Shown here one piece after another: positions 24,263-33,218 of a DNA stretch of 64,000 nt. Below the pieces are notes generated by a model. That model worked only from the letters and a program-made list of their open reading frames with translations, searched no databases and was not told the DNA's origin. The number at the start of each line of letters is the position of its first letter. Position 1 is the stretch's first letter. This DNA is from Anaerocolumna xylanovorans DSM 12503 (GTDB taxonomy: Bacteria > Bacillota > Clostridia > Lachnospirales > Lachnospiraceae), in assembly GCF_900143645.1 (NCBI RefSeq), contig NZ_FRFD01000004.1:248001-312000 (forward strand), given 5' to 3'. The translations under genes and the position numbers were made by a program.

Positions 24263-25549
24263 ATGTCAGAGAAACGCAAATATCATTTTGAAACCCTGCA
24301 GCTGCATGTAGGACAGGAACAGCCTGATCCCGCAACTGACGCCCGCTGCGTTCCGATTTACCAGACATCTTCTTACGTTTTTCCCAGTGCCAAGCAGGCT
24401 GCCGGCAGGTTTGGGTTAACAGAAGAGGGCAACATCTATTCCAGGCTGGCAAATCCCACCTCAGATGTTTTTGAAAAGAGAATTGCTGCCTTAGAAGGCG
24501 GTGTTGCTGCTCTTGCTACTGCTTCCGGTTCTGCGGCTGTCCATTATGCCGTTACCAATATTGCCCATGCAGGTGACCATATTGTTTCTGCCATAACCGT
24601 TTACGGCGGTACTTACAACCTCTTTGCACATACTTTAGAGGAGTATGGTATTACAACAACCTTTGTAGACCCCGATGAAGAGGATGGTTTTGAAAAGGCA
24701 ATTAAACCCAATACCAAGGCAATCTTCATAGAAAGTCTCGGAAATCCCAACTCTAATATCATCGATATTGCTGCTATAGCCGAAGTTGCCCATAACCATA
24801 AGATTCCGCTGATTGTTGACAATACCTTCGCCACACCCTATCTGCTTCGCCCTATTGAATACGGTGCCGATGTAGTCGTACATTCCGCTACCAAATTTAT
24901 TGGCGGACATGGAACCTCTATTGGCGGTGTAATTATTGATTCCGGTAAATTTGACTGGGAGGCTTCCGGTAAATTCCCCGGCCTTACAGAGCCCAACCCA
25001 AGCTATCACGGTGTAATCTTTACCAAAGCCGTGGGTGCCGCAGCCTATGTCACCAAAATCCGCGTTACTCTGATGAGAGATACCGGCGCCTGCCTTAGTC
25101 CCTTTCATTCCTTCCTCTTTTTACAGGGCCTGGAGACGCTCTCCCTTCGTGTAGAGCGTCATGTGGAAAACACTTTAAAAATCGTAGAATTTTTAGCAAA
25201 GCATCCAAAGGTAGAAAAAGTAAACCATCCCTCCCTGAAAGATAACCCTTATCATGAACTGTACACAAAATATTTCCCAGATGGCGGAAGCTCCATCTTT
25301 ACTTTTGAAATCAAAGGCGGAGCCAGGGAAGCCATGGAGTTTATCGATAAGCTGGAGTTATTCTCACTCCTTGCCAATGTGGCAGATGTAAAATCCCTTG
25401 TTATCCATCCTGCCAGCACCACTCATTCCCAGATGAATGAAGAGGAGCTTTTAGCTTCCGGCATCAAGCCTAATACCGTCCGTCTTTCTATTGGTACGGA
25501 ACATTCAGAAGATTTAATCTATGATCTCAATCAGGCATTTGGCGAATAA
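24263..25549 (+). CDS. metY: O-acetylhomoserine sulfhydrylase
   Basis: 428-residue PLP enzyme of the Cys/Met metabolism family, using sulfide and O-acetylhomoserine to make homocysteine. The start is ATG 24263 after AAAGGAG; an in-frame ATG eight codons upstream lies inside the repeat and is ignored. Signature segments are [20 protein letters not shown], the aldimine-region [18 protein letters not shown] with its PLP lysine (about residue 210), and [15 protein letters not shown]. The length of about 430 with the long insertion after FIGGHG is typical for MetY, not MetB/MetC. It is probably controlled by the upstream Rrf2 regulator. Confidence 0.95.
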   Translation: MSEKRKYHFETLQLHVGQEQPDPATDARCVPIYQTSSYVFPSAKQAAGRFGLTEEGNIYSRLANPTSDVFEKRIAALEGGVAALATASGSAAVHYAVTNIAHAGDHIVSAITVYGGTYNLFAHTLEEYGITTTFVDPDEEDGFEKAIKPNTKAIFIESLGNPNSNIIDIAAIAEVAHNHKIPLIVDNTFATPYLLRPIEYGADVVVHSATKFIGGHGTSIGGVIIDSGKFDWEASGKFPGLTEPNPSYHGVIFTKAVGAAAYVTKIRVTLMRDTGACLSPFHSFLFLQGLETLSLRVERHVENTLKIVEFLAKHPKVEKVNHPSLKDNPYHELYTKYFPDGGSSIFTFEIKGGAREAMEFIDKLELFSLLANVADVKSLVIHPASTTHSQMNEEELLASGIKPNTVRLSIGTEHSEDLIYDLNQAFGE

Positions 25550-25564
25550 ACAGCTCAATAAAAT

Positions 25565-25615
25565 AAAGTCCCATTGTTTGCCTTCGGTATACGAAGAAAA
25601 ACAATGGGACTTTTT
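25565..25615 (+). terminator. Terminator after metY
   Basis: AAAGTCCCATTGTTT / AAACAATGGGACTTT, a 15-bp perfect stem followed by TT; usable also by the convergent lipoprotein gene. Confidence 0.85.
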
Positions 25616-25623
25616 AACTCTTT

Positions 25624-26430
25624 CTACGGGGTAATATCCTTGGTCTTATCCTTAACAACATCGTACCGGTAAATCTTGCTGCCGTCCGTTGCCACATAAT
25701 AGAAGCCTGCGGCGGTATCTTTTAAATCCCCTTTTTCATAGACGCTTATTCCAAAGCAGTCAACTCCTTTGATATTGGTAATCCAATCATCATAAATAAT
25801 CGTATATTCCGTCAGATCTTTTGATAACTTCAAGGTCTTATTCGGGATTTTTTCCAGCAGTTTAAGAGCCTCTTCTTTTGTAATACCTGTTTGCTCTTTC
25901 GAATTATTTGCATTCTGTGAAGCTCCCGATTTCTTGTAGAGAGGATGCTCTGTAATGGAAGAAATCGTTCCGTCACTGCTATAGCACATTACCTTACCGG
26001 ACGCTCTGTCTACAATGATGTTTGGTAAGGATACCTTGCCCCCATCACTAACCTGATAGATATAATATATCCTGTCGCTGACATTTAGATGGTCATCCAG
26101 CAGTTCATAGTAATAAGCTTCATCCTCCAGTGCCTTTCTGATGCAATCGGCTGCTTCTTCCTCTGTTAATTCTGCTTCACCGTTTTCCGCCTCTGCATCC
26201 TCTTCCTCTTTTATCTCTTCCTCGGACTCTTTACCATCCTCCTCTGAACCAGAGGGAGACGGAGTCAACGTAGGGGTTACCGGCTCTGTTACCTCCGGGG
26301 TTACGGTAAGGGTAGGACTTGGTGTTATTGTAACATCTACCGGCTCTTCCTTTTCTTTTCTATGGCAGGCTGATAAAACAGCTATTATCATCATAATTCC
26401 AAGAAACAGGGTAATTCTCCTTACTTTCAT
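25624..26430 (-). CDS. Lipoprotein of unknown function (PepSY-like C-terminus)
   Basis: 268-residue secreted lipoprotein: signal peptide RRITLFLGIMMIIAVLSA with lipobox LSAC (Cys22). A long low-complexity linker follows, first Thr/Pro/Val-rich (TITPSPTLTVTPEVTEP) and then very acidic (EEDGKESEEEIKEEEDAEAE), as in wall-spanning stalks. The C-terminal 150 residues contain two short repeats of the type seen in PepSY-like domains (ADCIRKALED ... VSLPNIIVDRASGKVMCYSS; KEEALKLLEKIPNKTLKL ... YYVATDGSKIYRYD). The function is unknown. It follows the nucleoid-associated protein gene by 22 bases on the same strand. Confidence 0.75.
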   Translation of the reverse strand: MKVRRITLFLGIMMIIAVLSACHRKEKEEPVDVTITPSPTLTVTPEVTEPVTPTLTPSPSGSEEDGKESEEEIKEEEDAEAENGEAELTEEEAADCIRKALEDEAYYYELLDDHLNVSDRIYYIYQVSDGGKVSLPNIIVDRASGKVMCYSSDGTISSITEHPLYKKSGASQNANNSKEQTGITKEEALKLLEKIPNKTLKLSKDLTEYTIIYDDWITNIKGVDCFGISVYEKGDLKDTAAGFYYVATDGSKIYRYDVVKDKTKDITP

Positions 26431-26452
26431 TCTGCTACCTCCGCAGTGTTAA

Positions 26453-27463
26453 CTATTTACTTGTAATGGAATTAATATTTTTAATCAGAACGGATATGGT
26501 ACCGTCAGGATTATTAATGAATTCAACGTTATTTTTATCATTATACTGATCCATTGGAATGTTAATCTCAATTCCTGTATCCGTAGTCAGGTACTGCTTT
26601 TCGAATTTTTTCGTGGTCTGTTTGTTGATGGGCTTTACTTCTTCTGCTTCCAAATTGTATTTTTTAAGCTTTTCGCTTAATTCTTCCTTGATTTCTGCCT
26701 GTTCCCCAAAGAGCTTTTCACTGATATTTTCTACGTTTATTGCTCCCTGATTGGTATATTCCTCGTGGATAACAGATTTTACTTCCATTGCTTTATCAAA
26801 ATCATTCCCAAAATACTTCTCCTGCACCTGCTCTACGGCCTTGGTTATAATGTTAAGCTTACTCTTTTGGGACAGCTCTGTTTCACATTGTAAGAACATC
26901 GTCGAGAGGTAATTGGTCTTCACTCCGTTTATCTCATGTTTGCGCTCTACCAACTGCAGGGAAAAATCCTGCAGATTTATTAATACCGCCTCTGATAGCC
27001 TCGCACCCTCTGAAGGCAGAGTTACCTTCTGTTTGATAATATCGTTATAATTGATTCCTTCCTGGGAGTAGGCGTAATGAATATAGGTTTCCTTATAATT
27101 CATTTTCAGAAGGGCAAGGTAAGGGGTACTGCCCGTCTGATAGGTAACTATGAAGAAATCTCCCGGCGGAATGGTAATATTCTGATTCATAATAGTATAT
27201 AGAAAGCCAGCCATCTCCTGGCTTGCAGATATTATGTTATCCTCAGTAAAGCTTTTGATACACTGGTACAAAAAGCCCTCTTCGTCATTAAAACGGCAGT
27301 TCTTCTTATCATCACTGACAGCTATCTTGTAAATATGACTTCGCAGAAAGTCATTTAAGTCCGGTCCCAGTTCCAAAAGCTGGTCCGAAAGTACCGGCAT
27401 TCCTATGGTGGAATCCAATATATGTACAATGGCACCCCGTATAATAATATCGTCACGTTCCAT
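26453..27463 (-). CDS. NA37-type nucleoid-associated protein
   Basis: 336-residue protein of the NA37 (YejK/NdpA-related) nucleoid-associated family as found in Firmicutes. It begins IIIRGAIVHILDSTIGMPVL and LELGPDLNDFLRSHIYKI, the family's typical opening, with NITIPPGDFFIVTYQTG and YLALLKMNYKETYIHYAY in the middle. Its DNA role in Gram-positive bacteria is poorly defined; the family is named for E. coli YejK. It is located between the HAD hydrolase gene (4 bases upstream) and the lipoprotein gene and appears to share their transcript. Confidence 0.82.
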   Translation of the reverse strand: MERDDIIIRGAIVHILDSTIGMPVLSDQLLELGPDLNDFLRSHIYKIAVSDDKKNCRFNDEEGFLYQCIKSFTEDNIISASQEMAGFLYTIMNQNITIPPGDFFIVTYQTGSTPYLALLKMNYKETYIHYAYSQEGINYNDIIKQKVTLPSEGARLSEAVLINLQDFSLQLVERKHEINGVKTNYLSTMFLQCETELSQKSKLNIITKAVEQVQEKYFGNDFDKAMEVKSVIHEEYTNQGAINVENISEKLFGEQAEIKEELSEKLKKYNLEAEEVKPINKQTTKKFEKQYLTTDTGIEINIPMDQYNDKNNVEFINNPDGTISVLIKNINSITSK

Positions 27464-27467
27464 AAGC

Positions 27468-28073
27468 TTATATCCTCACTCCCAGCATTCTTAACTCGGA
27501 AAGAGCTTTCTCAAACTCTGTGAACAGGATTGTATGAAAACCAAACCTTTTCGCTCCTTCAAGATTTGCTGCAGAATCATCTAAGAACACAGCTTCCTTC
27601 GGATCAAAACCGTATTTTTGGATAAGTGCCTCATAAATTTCTTTCTCCGGCTTAATATGCTTCACCTCATAGGATATTACCTGCCCGTCTGTCTCCGGGA
27701 TAAAGGTAAAATGTTCTTTCGCATAGGCAAAGTTTCTTCCTCCGTAATTGGATAAAAGATAGACTTTATAGCCATTCTCTTTCAGGTTTCTGATAAAATC
27801 TCCGGAATAGGGATATTCCACAACAGTTTTTGTAATATCTTTAAAAAGCTTTCTGATTTCCGTTTCCACGGACGGATCCAGTTCGCAGCAAAGCGAAATT
27901 ATCTCTTCTTCCGGAAGTGCTCCTCTGTCTTGTTCCCCCCAGTATTTTGAGAGAACGGTGGCTCTTGCCACCTTCTCTCTTATTTCTTCTCCATAGCCAC
28001 AGTCCTTTAAGTAATCCTCCCAGCGGAAAGCTGCCAACACCTGCCCGATATCCAGTACAATGGTTTTAATCAT
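27468..28073 (-). CDS. HAD-superfamily hydrolase (subfamily IA)
   Basis: 201-residue haloacid-dehalogenase-like protein. Motif I is degenerate: IKTIVLDIGQVLAAF has the first aspartate (D8) but G in place of the second aspartate (DIG rather than DxD), which is common in the YihX-like branch. Motif II is LLSNYG, and motif III/IV is VFLDDSAANLEGAKRFGFH near residues 163-181. Members of this branch are alpha-glucose-1-phosphate phosphatases or of unknown specificity. The gene lies between the ABC-F gene and the NA37 gene on the same strand, with a 32-base gap to the former. Confidence 0.85.
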   Translation of the reverse strand: MIKTIVLDIGQVLAAFRWEDYLKDCGYGEEIREKVARATVLSKYWGEQDRGALPEEEIISLCCELDPSVETEIRKLFKDITKTVVEYPYSGDFIRNLKENGYKVYLLSNYGGRNFAYAKEHFTFIPETDGQVISYEVKHIKPEKEIYEALIQKYGFDPKEAVFLDDSAANLEGAKRFGFHTILFTEFEKALSELRMLGVRI

Positions 28074-28105
28074 TATGTTCTCCTCTCGTTGTCTTTTGAT
28101 TTCAG

Positions 28106-29635
28106 TTATTTTTCTACTTTTATAAGCCCTTTTTCAGTAAGACGGTAGAGCTTTTGTGCTACCTCATCCATATATTTTCTGTCGTGGGTAACACTTATGA
28201 TTACTCCCTTATAAGCAGACAGTACACCTCTTATTACAGGGTTTGAAAGAGGGCTTAGATTTCTTGTAGGTTCATCTAATAGTAAGACTTCTGCTCCCTC
28301 TAATATCATCTTAAGAAGAATCAGCTTAGCCTTTTGACCCCCGCTTAAGTCTCCTATGGCATGTTCCATCTCATCTCTGGTAAACTTCATGCCTCCCATA
28401 TAGGTATATGCCTTGGTAATATCCTCTTTCCGGCCGCTGGTGTTTAGAAAATCAATCGGCCTTTGTTTAAAATCTAATACTTCTTCATAGTTCTGCGGCA
28501 TATAAGCTGCCTTTACATCTTTTCTTTCAAGCAGTTCCTTTGCAACCTTACGAAGCAAGGTAGTCTTTCCGGTCCCGTTATCGCCAATAATAGCAATATG
28601 TTCCGGTCCCATAACCCGCAGAAATATATTTTCCGAAAGAACCTTTTCTTCCTCACCCTCTCCTACCTTTAACTTCTCAAGGGAAAATTCCAGTATCCTT
28701 TTACCCTTTGGAATATTGATAGTATCAGGAAAGTCATAGAGAATAGCATCCTCCGTATCGGGAATCTCAAGGAATTCATCTTTTTCCTTATCTAACCTCT
28801 TCTCCTGGGATTTTAGATTCTTCATCTTTTTCTTTAATAATCTTCCCCCCGCCGGGTTTTGTCTGGAGATGGTATCCTGACGGTATTCCACTTTATCATA
28901 AATCTGACGGAACCGCTCCGCCTTATCTTCATATTCCTCCCTCTGTTTTCTGGCTGTCATCTCCTGCTTGTTAAGGGCAGCCATTCTTTGTGTCTTATAC
29001 TCCTCATAGGTCATATAGCTTACCGTGATATGAGGTTCTGTCTTTCTTTTTAATTGCTCTAAATGAATTATAACATTTGCGGTATGTTCTATCAAGGTTT
29101 CATCGTGGGATACATAAAGAATAGGCTTATCGGTCCGGTTGATAAACTCCTCCAGCCAGGTAAGGGAAGAAATATCCAGGTCATTGGTAGGCTCATCCAA
29201 AAGAAGAACTTCCGGCTCCTCTGACAGTAACTTTAATAACTGCAGCTTAACCCGCTCACCTCCGGATAGATTTTTTATAGGATCTGTGGAGGTAAATATC
29301 ATCGGATCCGGATTAAGTGCCCAGATATTTTCATCTCTGATGCCATAGATATCACAATCTCCCAGGTATTCTGCAGGACTCATTAATAGCCACTCCTCTG
29401 TTGCCTCCTGCTTTAAATATCCGCATTTAACACTTCCTGTTACCTGTCCTGAATAATCGCAATAATCTTCTAAAAGCTTCCTGCCATAAATAAATTTCAG
29501 CAGAGTACTCTTACCGTTTCCCTCTTCTCCGATAATAACTGCTTTCTCTCCCTTATTCAAAGTAAAACTAAAATCCTTTATCAAACATCTGCTATCTTCT
29601 CTGTTAATAATTGTTACATTTCTAATATCTAACAT
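28106..29635 (-). CDS. ABC-F ATPase, probable ribosome-protection type
   Basis: 509-residue soluble protein with two ABC domains and no membrane part. Domain 1 has GEEGNGKST, LSGGERVKLQLLKLL and EVLLLDEPTNDLD; domain 2 has GDNGTGKTT, LSGGQKAKLILLKM and EVLLLDEPTRNLSPLS, an atypical D-loop seen in antibiotic-resistance ABC-F proteins. A charged coiled coil of about 100 residues links them, corresponding to the P-site tRNA interaction arm. Start ATG 29635 is 8 bases after GAGGAG; upstream in-frame ATGs lie in a terminator. The attenuator leader supports antibiotic-induced expression (compare VmlR, Lsa, CplR). The drug spectrum is not deducible. Confidence 0.88.
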   Translation of the reverse strand: MLDIRNVTIINREDSRCLIKDFSFTLNKGEKAVIIGEEGNGKSTLLKFIYGRKLLEDYCDYSGQVTGSVKCGYLKQEATEEWLLMSPAEYLGDCDIYGIRDENIWALNPDPMIFTSTDPIKNLSGGERVKLQLLKLLSEEPEVLLLDEPTNDLDISSLTWLEEFINRTDKPILYVSHDETLIEHTANVIIHLEQLKRKTEPHITVSYMTYEEYKTQRMAALNKQEMTARKQREEYEDKAERFRQIYDKVEYRQDTISRQNPAGGRLLKKKMKNLKSQEKRLDKEKDEFLEIPDTEDAILYDFPDTINIPKGKRILEFSLEKLKVGEGEEEKVLSENIFLRVMGPEHIAIIGDNGTGKTTLLRKVAKELLERKDVKAAYMPQNYEEVLDFKQRPIDFLNTSGRKEDITKAYTYMGGMKFTRDEMEHAIGDLSGGQKAKLILLKMILEGAEVLLLDEPTRNLSPLSNPVIRGVLSAYKGVIISVTHDRKYMDEVAQKLYRLTEKGLIKVEK

Positions 29636-29688
29636 ATGCATTCTCCTCTCTCTTAAGCATTGGTCTGTTTCCATATTATTTCGGGCAA

Positions 29689-29719
29689 TAAAAAAACATC
29701 TTCCTAAACGGAAAATGTT
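29689..29719 (-). terminator. Attenuator terminator before the ABC-F gene
   Basis: AACATTTTCC / GGAAGATGTT (10 bp, one G-U) followed by TTTTTTTA on the minus strand, 54 bases upstream of the ABC-F start. A terminator between promoter and gene implies conditional readthrough. Confidence 0.82.
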
Positions 29720-29786
29720 CATCTTCTTTGTAACCTACTTTATGAAAGGTGATATAACATATGCCACCTGAAACTTTTGGTCAAAT

Positions 29787-29855
29787 TTAAGAAAGCGAGG
29801 ACATCCCGTATAAAAAGCCGTTATTTAATTTGCCGGTAATGTATGTTCTTCTCAT
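29787..29855 (-). CDS. Possible 22-aa leader peptide of the ABC-F gene
   Basis: ATG 29855 after GAAAGAG starts a 22-codon frame, MRRTYITGKLNNGFLYGM and four more residues, ending at 29787. It lies in the leader between the promoter and the attenuator. In comparable ARE ABC-F leaders, ribosome stalling on such a peptide prevents terminator formation. The bases after it (AGGTG ... CACCT near 29745-29770) could form an alternative hairpin. The peptide itself is unproven. Confidence 0.45.
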   Translation of the reverse strand: MRRTYITGKLNNGFLYGMSSLS

Positions 29856-29936
29856 TGCTCTTTCACACGGAGATTATTCTTTATATAGGGAATAATCTTA
29901 TCCTTTCAAAAATTTTTGTCCTTGCGAACTTTTTTC

Positions 29937-29965
29937 AGTGTAACACAAAGAAAACCACAAGTCAA
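29937..29965 (-). promoter_or_regulatory. Promoter of the ABC-F leader transcript
   Basis: TTGACT (29965-29960), 17 bases, TACACT (29942-29937) on the minus strand. The transcript would start near 29930 and run about 210 bases to the attenuator. The 29720-30016 gap is explained by this leader. Confidence 0.82.
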
Positions 29966-30016
29966 TTAAAATCATCTGGAATTTTCCAATAGGATTCTTC
30001 ATACATTCACCGCAAA

Positions 30017-30060
30017 ATAAAAAACTGCTACAACCGCCTGTAAAAGGCAATCATAACAGC
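30017..30060 (-). terminator. Terminator after the cell wall hydrolase gene
   Basis: Minus strand CTGTTATGATTGCC pairs with GGCGGTTGTAGCAG (several G-U pairs) and is followed by TTTTTTATTTTG. Confidence 0.75.
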
Positions 30061-30079
30061 TTTATCCATTGGTTGTATG

Positions 30080-30874
30080 CTATTTGAACTGATGATTTCC
30101 CAGTCTGTAGGTATATCCACGTAACCTGCCACTGAAAAATAAGTAGCTGCCAAACTTTTTCGTCTTTCCGCTTATGGTAATATCTCTCGTACCGCTTAAA
30201 GCTTCTTTGGCTGCCTTTACACAGGCTGTTTCGTTCTGGGAAGTAAATTTACCGGCATCGTATTCTGAAAGAGCTTTGTTTAAAGCACCATTGGTAACCG
30301 GTCCAAACTGGTATCTCTGATAGATAACTGACTTTACGGTATCAGGAAAAGCTGATGCTCTTACACGGTTCATAACTACGATACCTACCGCAAGCTTTCC
30401 ACTGTATGCTTCTCCGCCTGCTTCACAATAAATCAATGCAGAAAGCAGTCTTAAATCTGCCTTGCTGTATTTAGCGGTTTCTTTCGTTGCAGTTTTCTTA
30501 GCCGTAACTGCTTTTGTCGTTTTGGTGGTCTTTGCAGCAGCTTTCTTCTTCGTATCGGCAGCTTTTGTTGCTTGCTCTTTTGCCGTTGTGTCAGCAGTCA
30601 CTGCGGTATCTTCTTTTGCTGTATCTACTGCAGAAGCAGTTTCTGCGGTGGTTTCTGCTGCATTTTGTTCTTGTGTATCACCAGCTGCTGCATTGTCTGT
30701 GGCAGCTGCTATATTGGTATCAGCTGCCGTATTCTGTACATCAGCTGTTTTATCAGTGGTATCTGTATTAACTGTAACATTTTGATCTTCTTCTGCTGCA
30801 TATGTGTATATATTAGCGAAACCTGCTAAAAATATCCCTGCTAACATACACAATAGTAACTTTCTGAATTTCAT
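30080..30874 (-). CDS. SleB-type cell wall hydrolase, secreted
   Basis: 264-residue exported protein. A signal peptide (MKFRKLLLCMLAGIFLAG...YAAEE) is followed by about 115 residues of Ala/Thr/Asp/Lys-rich low complexity, first acidic and then Lys-rich. The C-terminal 130 residues form a Hydrolase_2 (SleB/CwlJ) domain with LRLLSALIYCEAGGE (catalytic glutamate), YSGKLAVGIVVMNRVRASAF and the YQFGPVTNGAL segment. Such enzymes cleave peptidoglycan or spore cortex. No peptidoglycan-binding repeat is present; the Lys-rich stalk may bind the wall. Start ATG 30874 is chosen for AAGGAG seven bases upstream; an open frame extends ten codons further. Confidence 0.88.
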   Translation of the reverse strand: MKFRKLLLCMLAGIFLAGFANIYTYAAEEDQNVTVNTDTTDKTADVQNTAADTNIAAATDNAAAGDTQEQNAAETTAETASAVDTAKEDTAVTADTTAKEQATKAADTKKKAAAKTTKTTKAVTAKKTATKETAKYSKADLRLLSALIYCEAGGEAYSGKLAVGIVVMNRVRASAFPDTVKSVIYQRYQFGPVTNGALNKALSEYDAGKFTSQNETACVKAAKEALSGTRDITISGKTKKFGSYLFFSGRLRGYTYRLGNHQFK

Positions 30875-31109
30875 AAGGGACTCCTTGTTATTGGCATCAG
30901 CCACATAATTTTTTTCTTACAATTATTACAGGAATTATACAAGTGTTAATACCCGGTAATAATCAATTAATAATTATGTAACAATTATAGCATACCAATT
31001 TCAGGATTGCAAGCCTTTATCTAACATTTTGTAATAAATCTGTAATGATTTTGACGTAAAGTTGACATTTTCAGAAGGATTAGCGGTACATTTCCTTGTA
31101 ATACCCGTG

Positions 31110-31183
31110 CATATCGTAGGCAAGCCTGCGATACTGCCCAGATAGAAATTTAAAAAATGCAACGCATTTTTCAAACTAATAAC
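31110..31183 (+). repeat. Repeat copy at the 3' end of rfbB
   Basis: ATACCCGTGCATATCGTAGGC / GCCTGCGATACTGC hairpin, then AGATAGAAATTTAAAAAATGC and GCATTTTTCAAACTAATA. It covers the rfbB stop codon. The right hairpin has the same loop (GCAACGC) as the second unit at 37.7 kb. The remaining part of the 30.9-31.1 kb gap is AT-rich without a clear signal. Confidence 0.8.
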
Positions 31184-32231
31184 TTTGATATTCACCGCTT
31201 GTAATGTGCTCCATCCACTCATTATTTTCAAGATACCATTTGATGGTCAGGCGTATTCCGTCTTTAAAAGATGTTTCAGGCTCCCAGCCGATTTCCTCTC
31301 TGATCTTGTCCGGTGCTATGGCATAACGCCTGTCATGCCCTTTTCTGTCTGCCACGAATTTGATAAGTTCCTCATTTATATGGGCTCTTCTCTCATCCTT
31401 TTCAGGCAGCAGTTCCTGCAGGGTATCAATGATTAAAGATATAATCTCAAGATTCTGCTTTTCATTATGCCCGCCTACATTATAGACTTCAAAAAGTTTC
31501 CCCTTTTCCATTACCAGGTCAATAGCCTTGGCATGGTCCTTTACATAAAGCCAGTCCCTGACATTCTTTCCGTCTCCGTATACAGGAAGCTTTTCTCCCC
31601 TTAAGCAATTATTTATCATCAGAGGAATAAGCTTTTCCGGAAACTGATAAGGTCCGTAGTTATTGCTGCATCTGGTGATGTTAGCAGGAAATTGGAAAGT
31701 GTCCATATAAGCCTTTACTAACATATCCCCAGAAGCCTTGCTGGCAGAATACGGACTGTGGGGGTCTAAGGGTGTTGTCTCATAAAAGAAGGTATTGCCT
31801 TCTTCCAGGGAACCATATACCTCATCCGTAGATACCTGAAGGTATCTTTTATCCTCCTTATATCCATTCTCGGTTTCCCAGGCAGTCTTTGCAGCTGTGA
31901 GCAGATTCAAAGTACCTAAGACATTTGTACTGACAAAAACCTCCGGATTAAGGATACTTCTGTCCACATGGCTTTCCGCTGCAAAATGTACTACCCTGTC
32001 AATATCGTATTTCTGAAATATCGCAAGTACTGCTTCTTTATTTCTGATATCTTCTTTTATAAAGGTATAATTCGGATAACCCTCTATCTCTTTCAGGTTC
32101 TCAAGGTTGCCTGCATAGGTTAAGGCATCCACATTGATAATATGTATATCCTGTCCATAAGTTTCAAACATATAATAAATATAATTGGAACCGATAAAGC
32201 CGGCTCCTCCTGTAACCAGATATGTCCTCAT
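31176..32231 (-). CDS. rfbB: dTDP-glucose 4,6-dehydratase
   Basis: 351-residue extended-SDR enzyme, second step of dTDP-L-rhamnose synthesis. The NAD-binding motif TGGAGFIGSN (about residues 6-15), HFAAESHVDRS, the catalytic STDEVYG (T-D-E triad) and YSASKASGD (Y-x3-K) are intact. Start ATG 32231 follows GGTGG; a GTG three codons upstream is possible. The protein ends ...SGEYQSY; family members usually carry a few residues more, and its stop codon lies inside a repeat copy, so insertion of the repeat may have trimmed the tail. It is the last gene of rfbA-rfbC-rfbD-rfbB. Confidence 0.95.
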   Translation of the reverse strand: MRTYLVTGGAGFIGSNYIYYMFETYGQDIHIINVDALTYAGNLENLKEIEGYPNYTFIKEDIRNKEAVLAIFQKYDIDRVVHFAAESHVDRSILNPEVFVSTNVLGTLNLLTAAKTAWETENGYKEDKRYLQVSTDEVYGSLEEGNTFFYETTPLDPHSPYSASKASGDMLVKAYMDTFQFPANITRCSNNYGPYQFPEKLIPLMINNCLRGEKLPVYGDGKNVRDWLYVKDHAKAIDLVMEKGKLFEVYNVGGHNEKQNLEIISLIIDTLQELLPEKDERRAHINEELIKFVADRKGHDRRYAIAPDKIREEIGWEPETSFKDGIRLTIKWYLENNEWMEHITSGEYQSY

Positions 32232-32322
32232 TGCCACCACTCTGCCGTCTGTAAAAAAGTCAGATGATTTCTTATACGGCTTCCTTTCCTTTTCATCATT
32301 CTATCCGCAAATACAGCGCAGC

Positions 32323-33195
32323 CTATTGTGTCAGGTTATTCATGTATTCTTGTAATGCATCCTTCCAGTTTTTCATGCTGTAACCCATACCATTTAACTT
32401 ACTGGTAGAAAGCACCGAATACGCAGGCCTTTTGGCTGCTACTCTGTATTCTTCCGTTGGTATCGGAGAGATGCTGACCTCTTTTCCTGCCAGGTGAAAG
32501 ATTTCTCCGGCAAATTCATACCAGGTGGTAACACCTTCACATACTGCATGGAATATGCCGCATTCCTCTCTGTCCATCAAAAATACAATTGCTCTTGCCA
32601 GCTCCAGTGCACTGGTAGGAGAACCAAACTGGTCTGATACCACCTTGATATCCTTCTTTTCTTCTTCCAGGCGAAGCATGGTTTTTACAAAATTCTTTCC
32701 CTCGCCATAGAGCCAGGCTGTCCTTACAATCTGGTAATTATCACAGATGCTCTTTACAAATTCTTCGCCTGCCAACTTTGTACTTCCATAGACACTTCTA
32801 GGGTCTGTAGCATCTTCTTCTGTATAAGGCTCTTTGTTTTCTCCGCTAAATACATAGTCCGTGGAAATATGGATAAGCCTTGCCTCTACCGCCTGGGCTG
32901 CTTCTGCCAGATACTTTGGTCCCAGAGCATTAATGGTATAAGCTTTCTCCTGTTCACTCTCACACTGGTCAACCAGGGTATGTGCAGCACAGTTAATAAT
33001 TATCTGCGGACTTAATTCCTGAACCAGATTCATTACTCCCATGGGATTGGTTATATCCAACTTAATCGGGCAATAAGCTGATGATTCCAAAAGGCAGGTA
33101 TTAATTAATGTTATATCTTCTCTATCCTTTAAAAGCTGATTGATTGCTATCCCCAGTTGTCCGTTAGCACCCGTTATCAGTATTCTGCGTTCCAT
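32323..33195 (-). CDS. rfbD: dTDP-4-dehydrorhamnose reductase
   Basis: 290-residue RmlD-type reductase, the last step to dTDP-L-rhamnose. N-terminal RILITGANGQLG is the NADPH site; INCAAHTLVDQCE, the catalytic STDYVFSG and YGSTKLAGEEFV (Y-x3-K) follow; the C-terminal part has the substrate-binding RPAYSVLSTSKLNGMGY. The length is typical. An AGAAAGG ribosome site precedes ATG 33195, and rfbC ends 23 bases upstream. Confidence 0.95.
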   Translation of the reverse strand: MERRILITGANGQLGIAINQLLKDREDITLINTCLLESSAYCPIKLDITNPMGVMNLVQELSPQIIINCAAHTLVDQCESEQEKAYTINALGPKYLAEAAQAVEARLIHISTDYVFSGENKEPYTEEDATDPRSVYGSTKLAGEEFVKSICDNYQIVRTAWLYGEGKNFVKTMLRLEEEKKDIKVVSDQFGSPTSALELARAIVFLMDREECGIFHAVCEGVTTWYEFAGEIFHLAGKEVSISPIPTEEYRVAAKRPAYSVLSTSKLNGMGYSMKNWKDALQEYMNNLTQ

Positions 33196-33218
33196 ATGTT
33201 TAACCTTTCTTCCATACT

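Noticed and set aside
24635..25108. 157-aa minus-strand ORF within metY
   Set aside because: Antisense frame of a conserved enzyme gene with no ribosome site.
29636..29722. N-terminal extension of the ABC-F protein to the upstream ATG
   Set aside because: The extra codons lie in the attenuator terminator and lack homology; ATG 29635 has the proper ribosome site.
30462..30829. Three overlapping plus-strand ORFs of 85-107 aa
   Set aside because: They are antisense to the Ala/Thr/Lys-rich low-complexity stalk of the SleB-type hydrolase; the biased composition keeps several frames open.
31001..31231. 76-aa minus-strand ORF after rfbB
   Set aside because: It overlaps rfbB and is mostly translated repeat sequence, with no ribosome site or recognisable domain.
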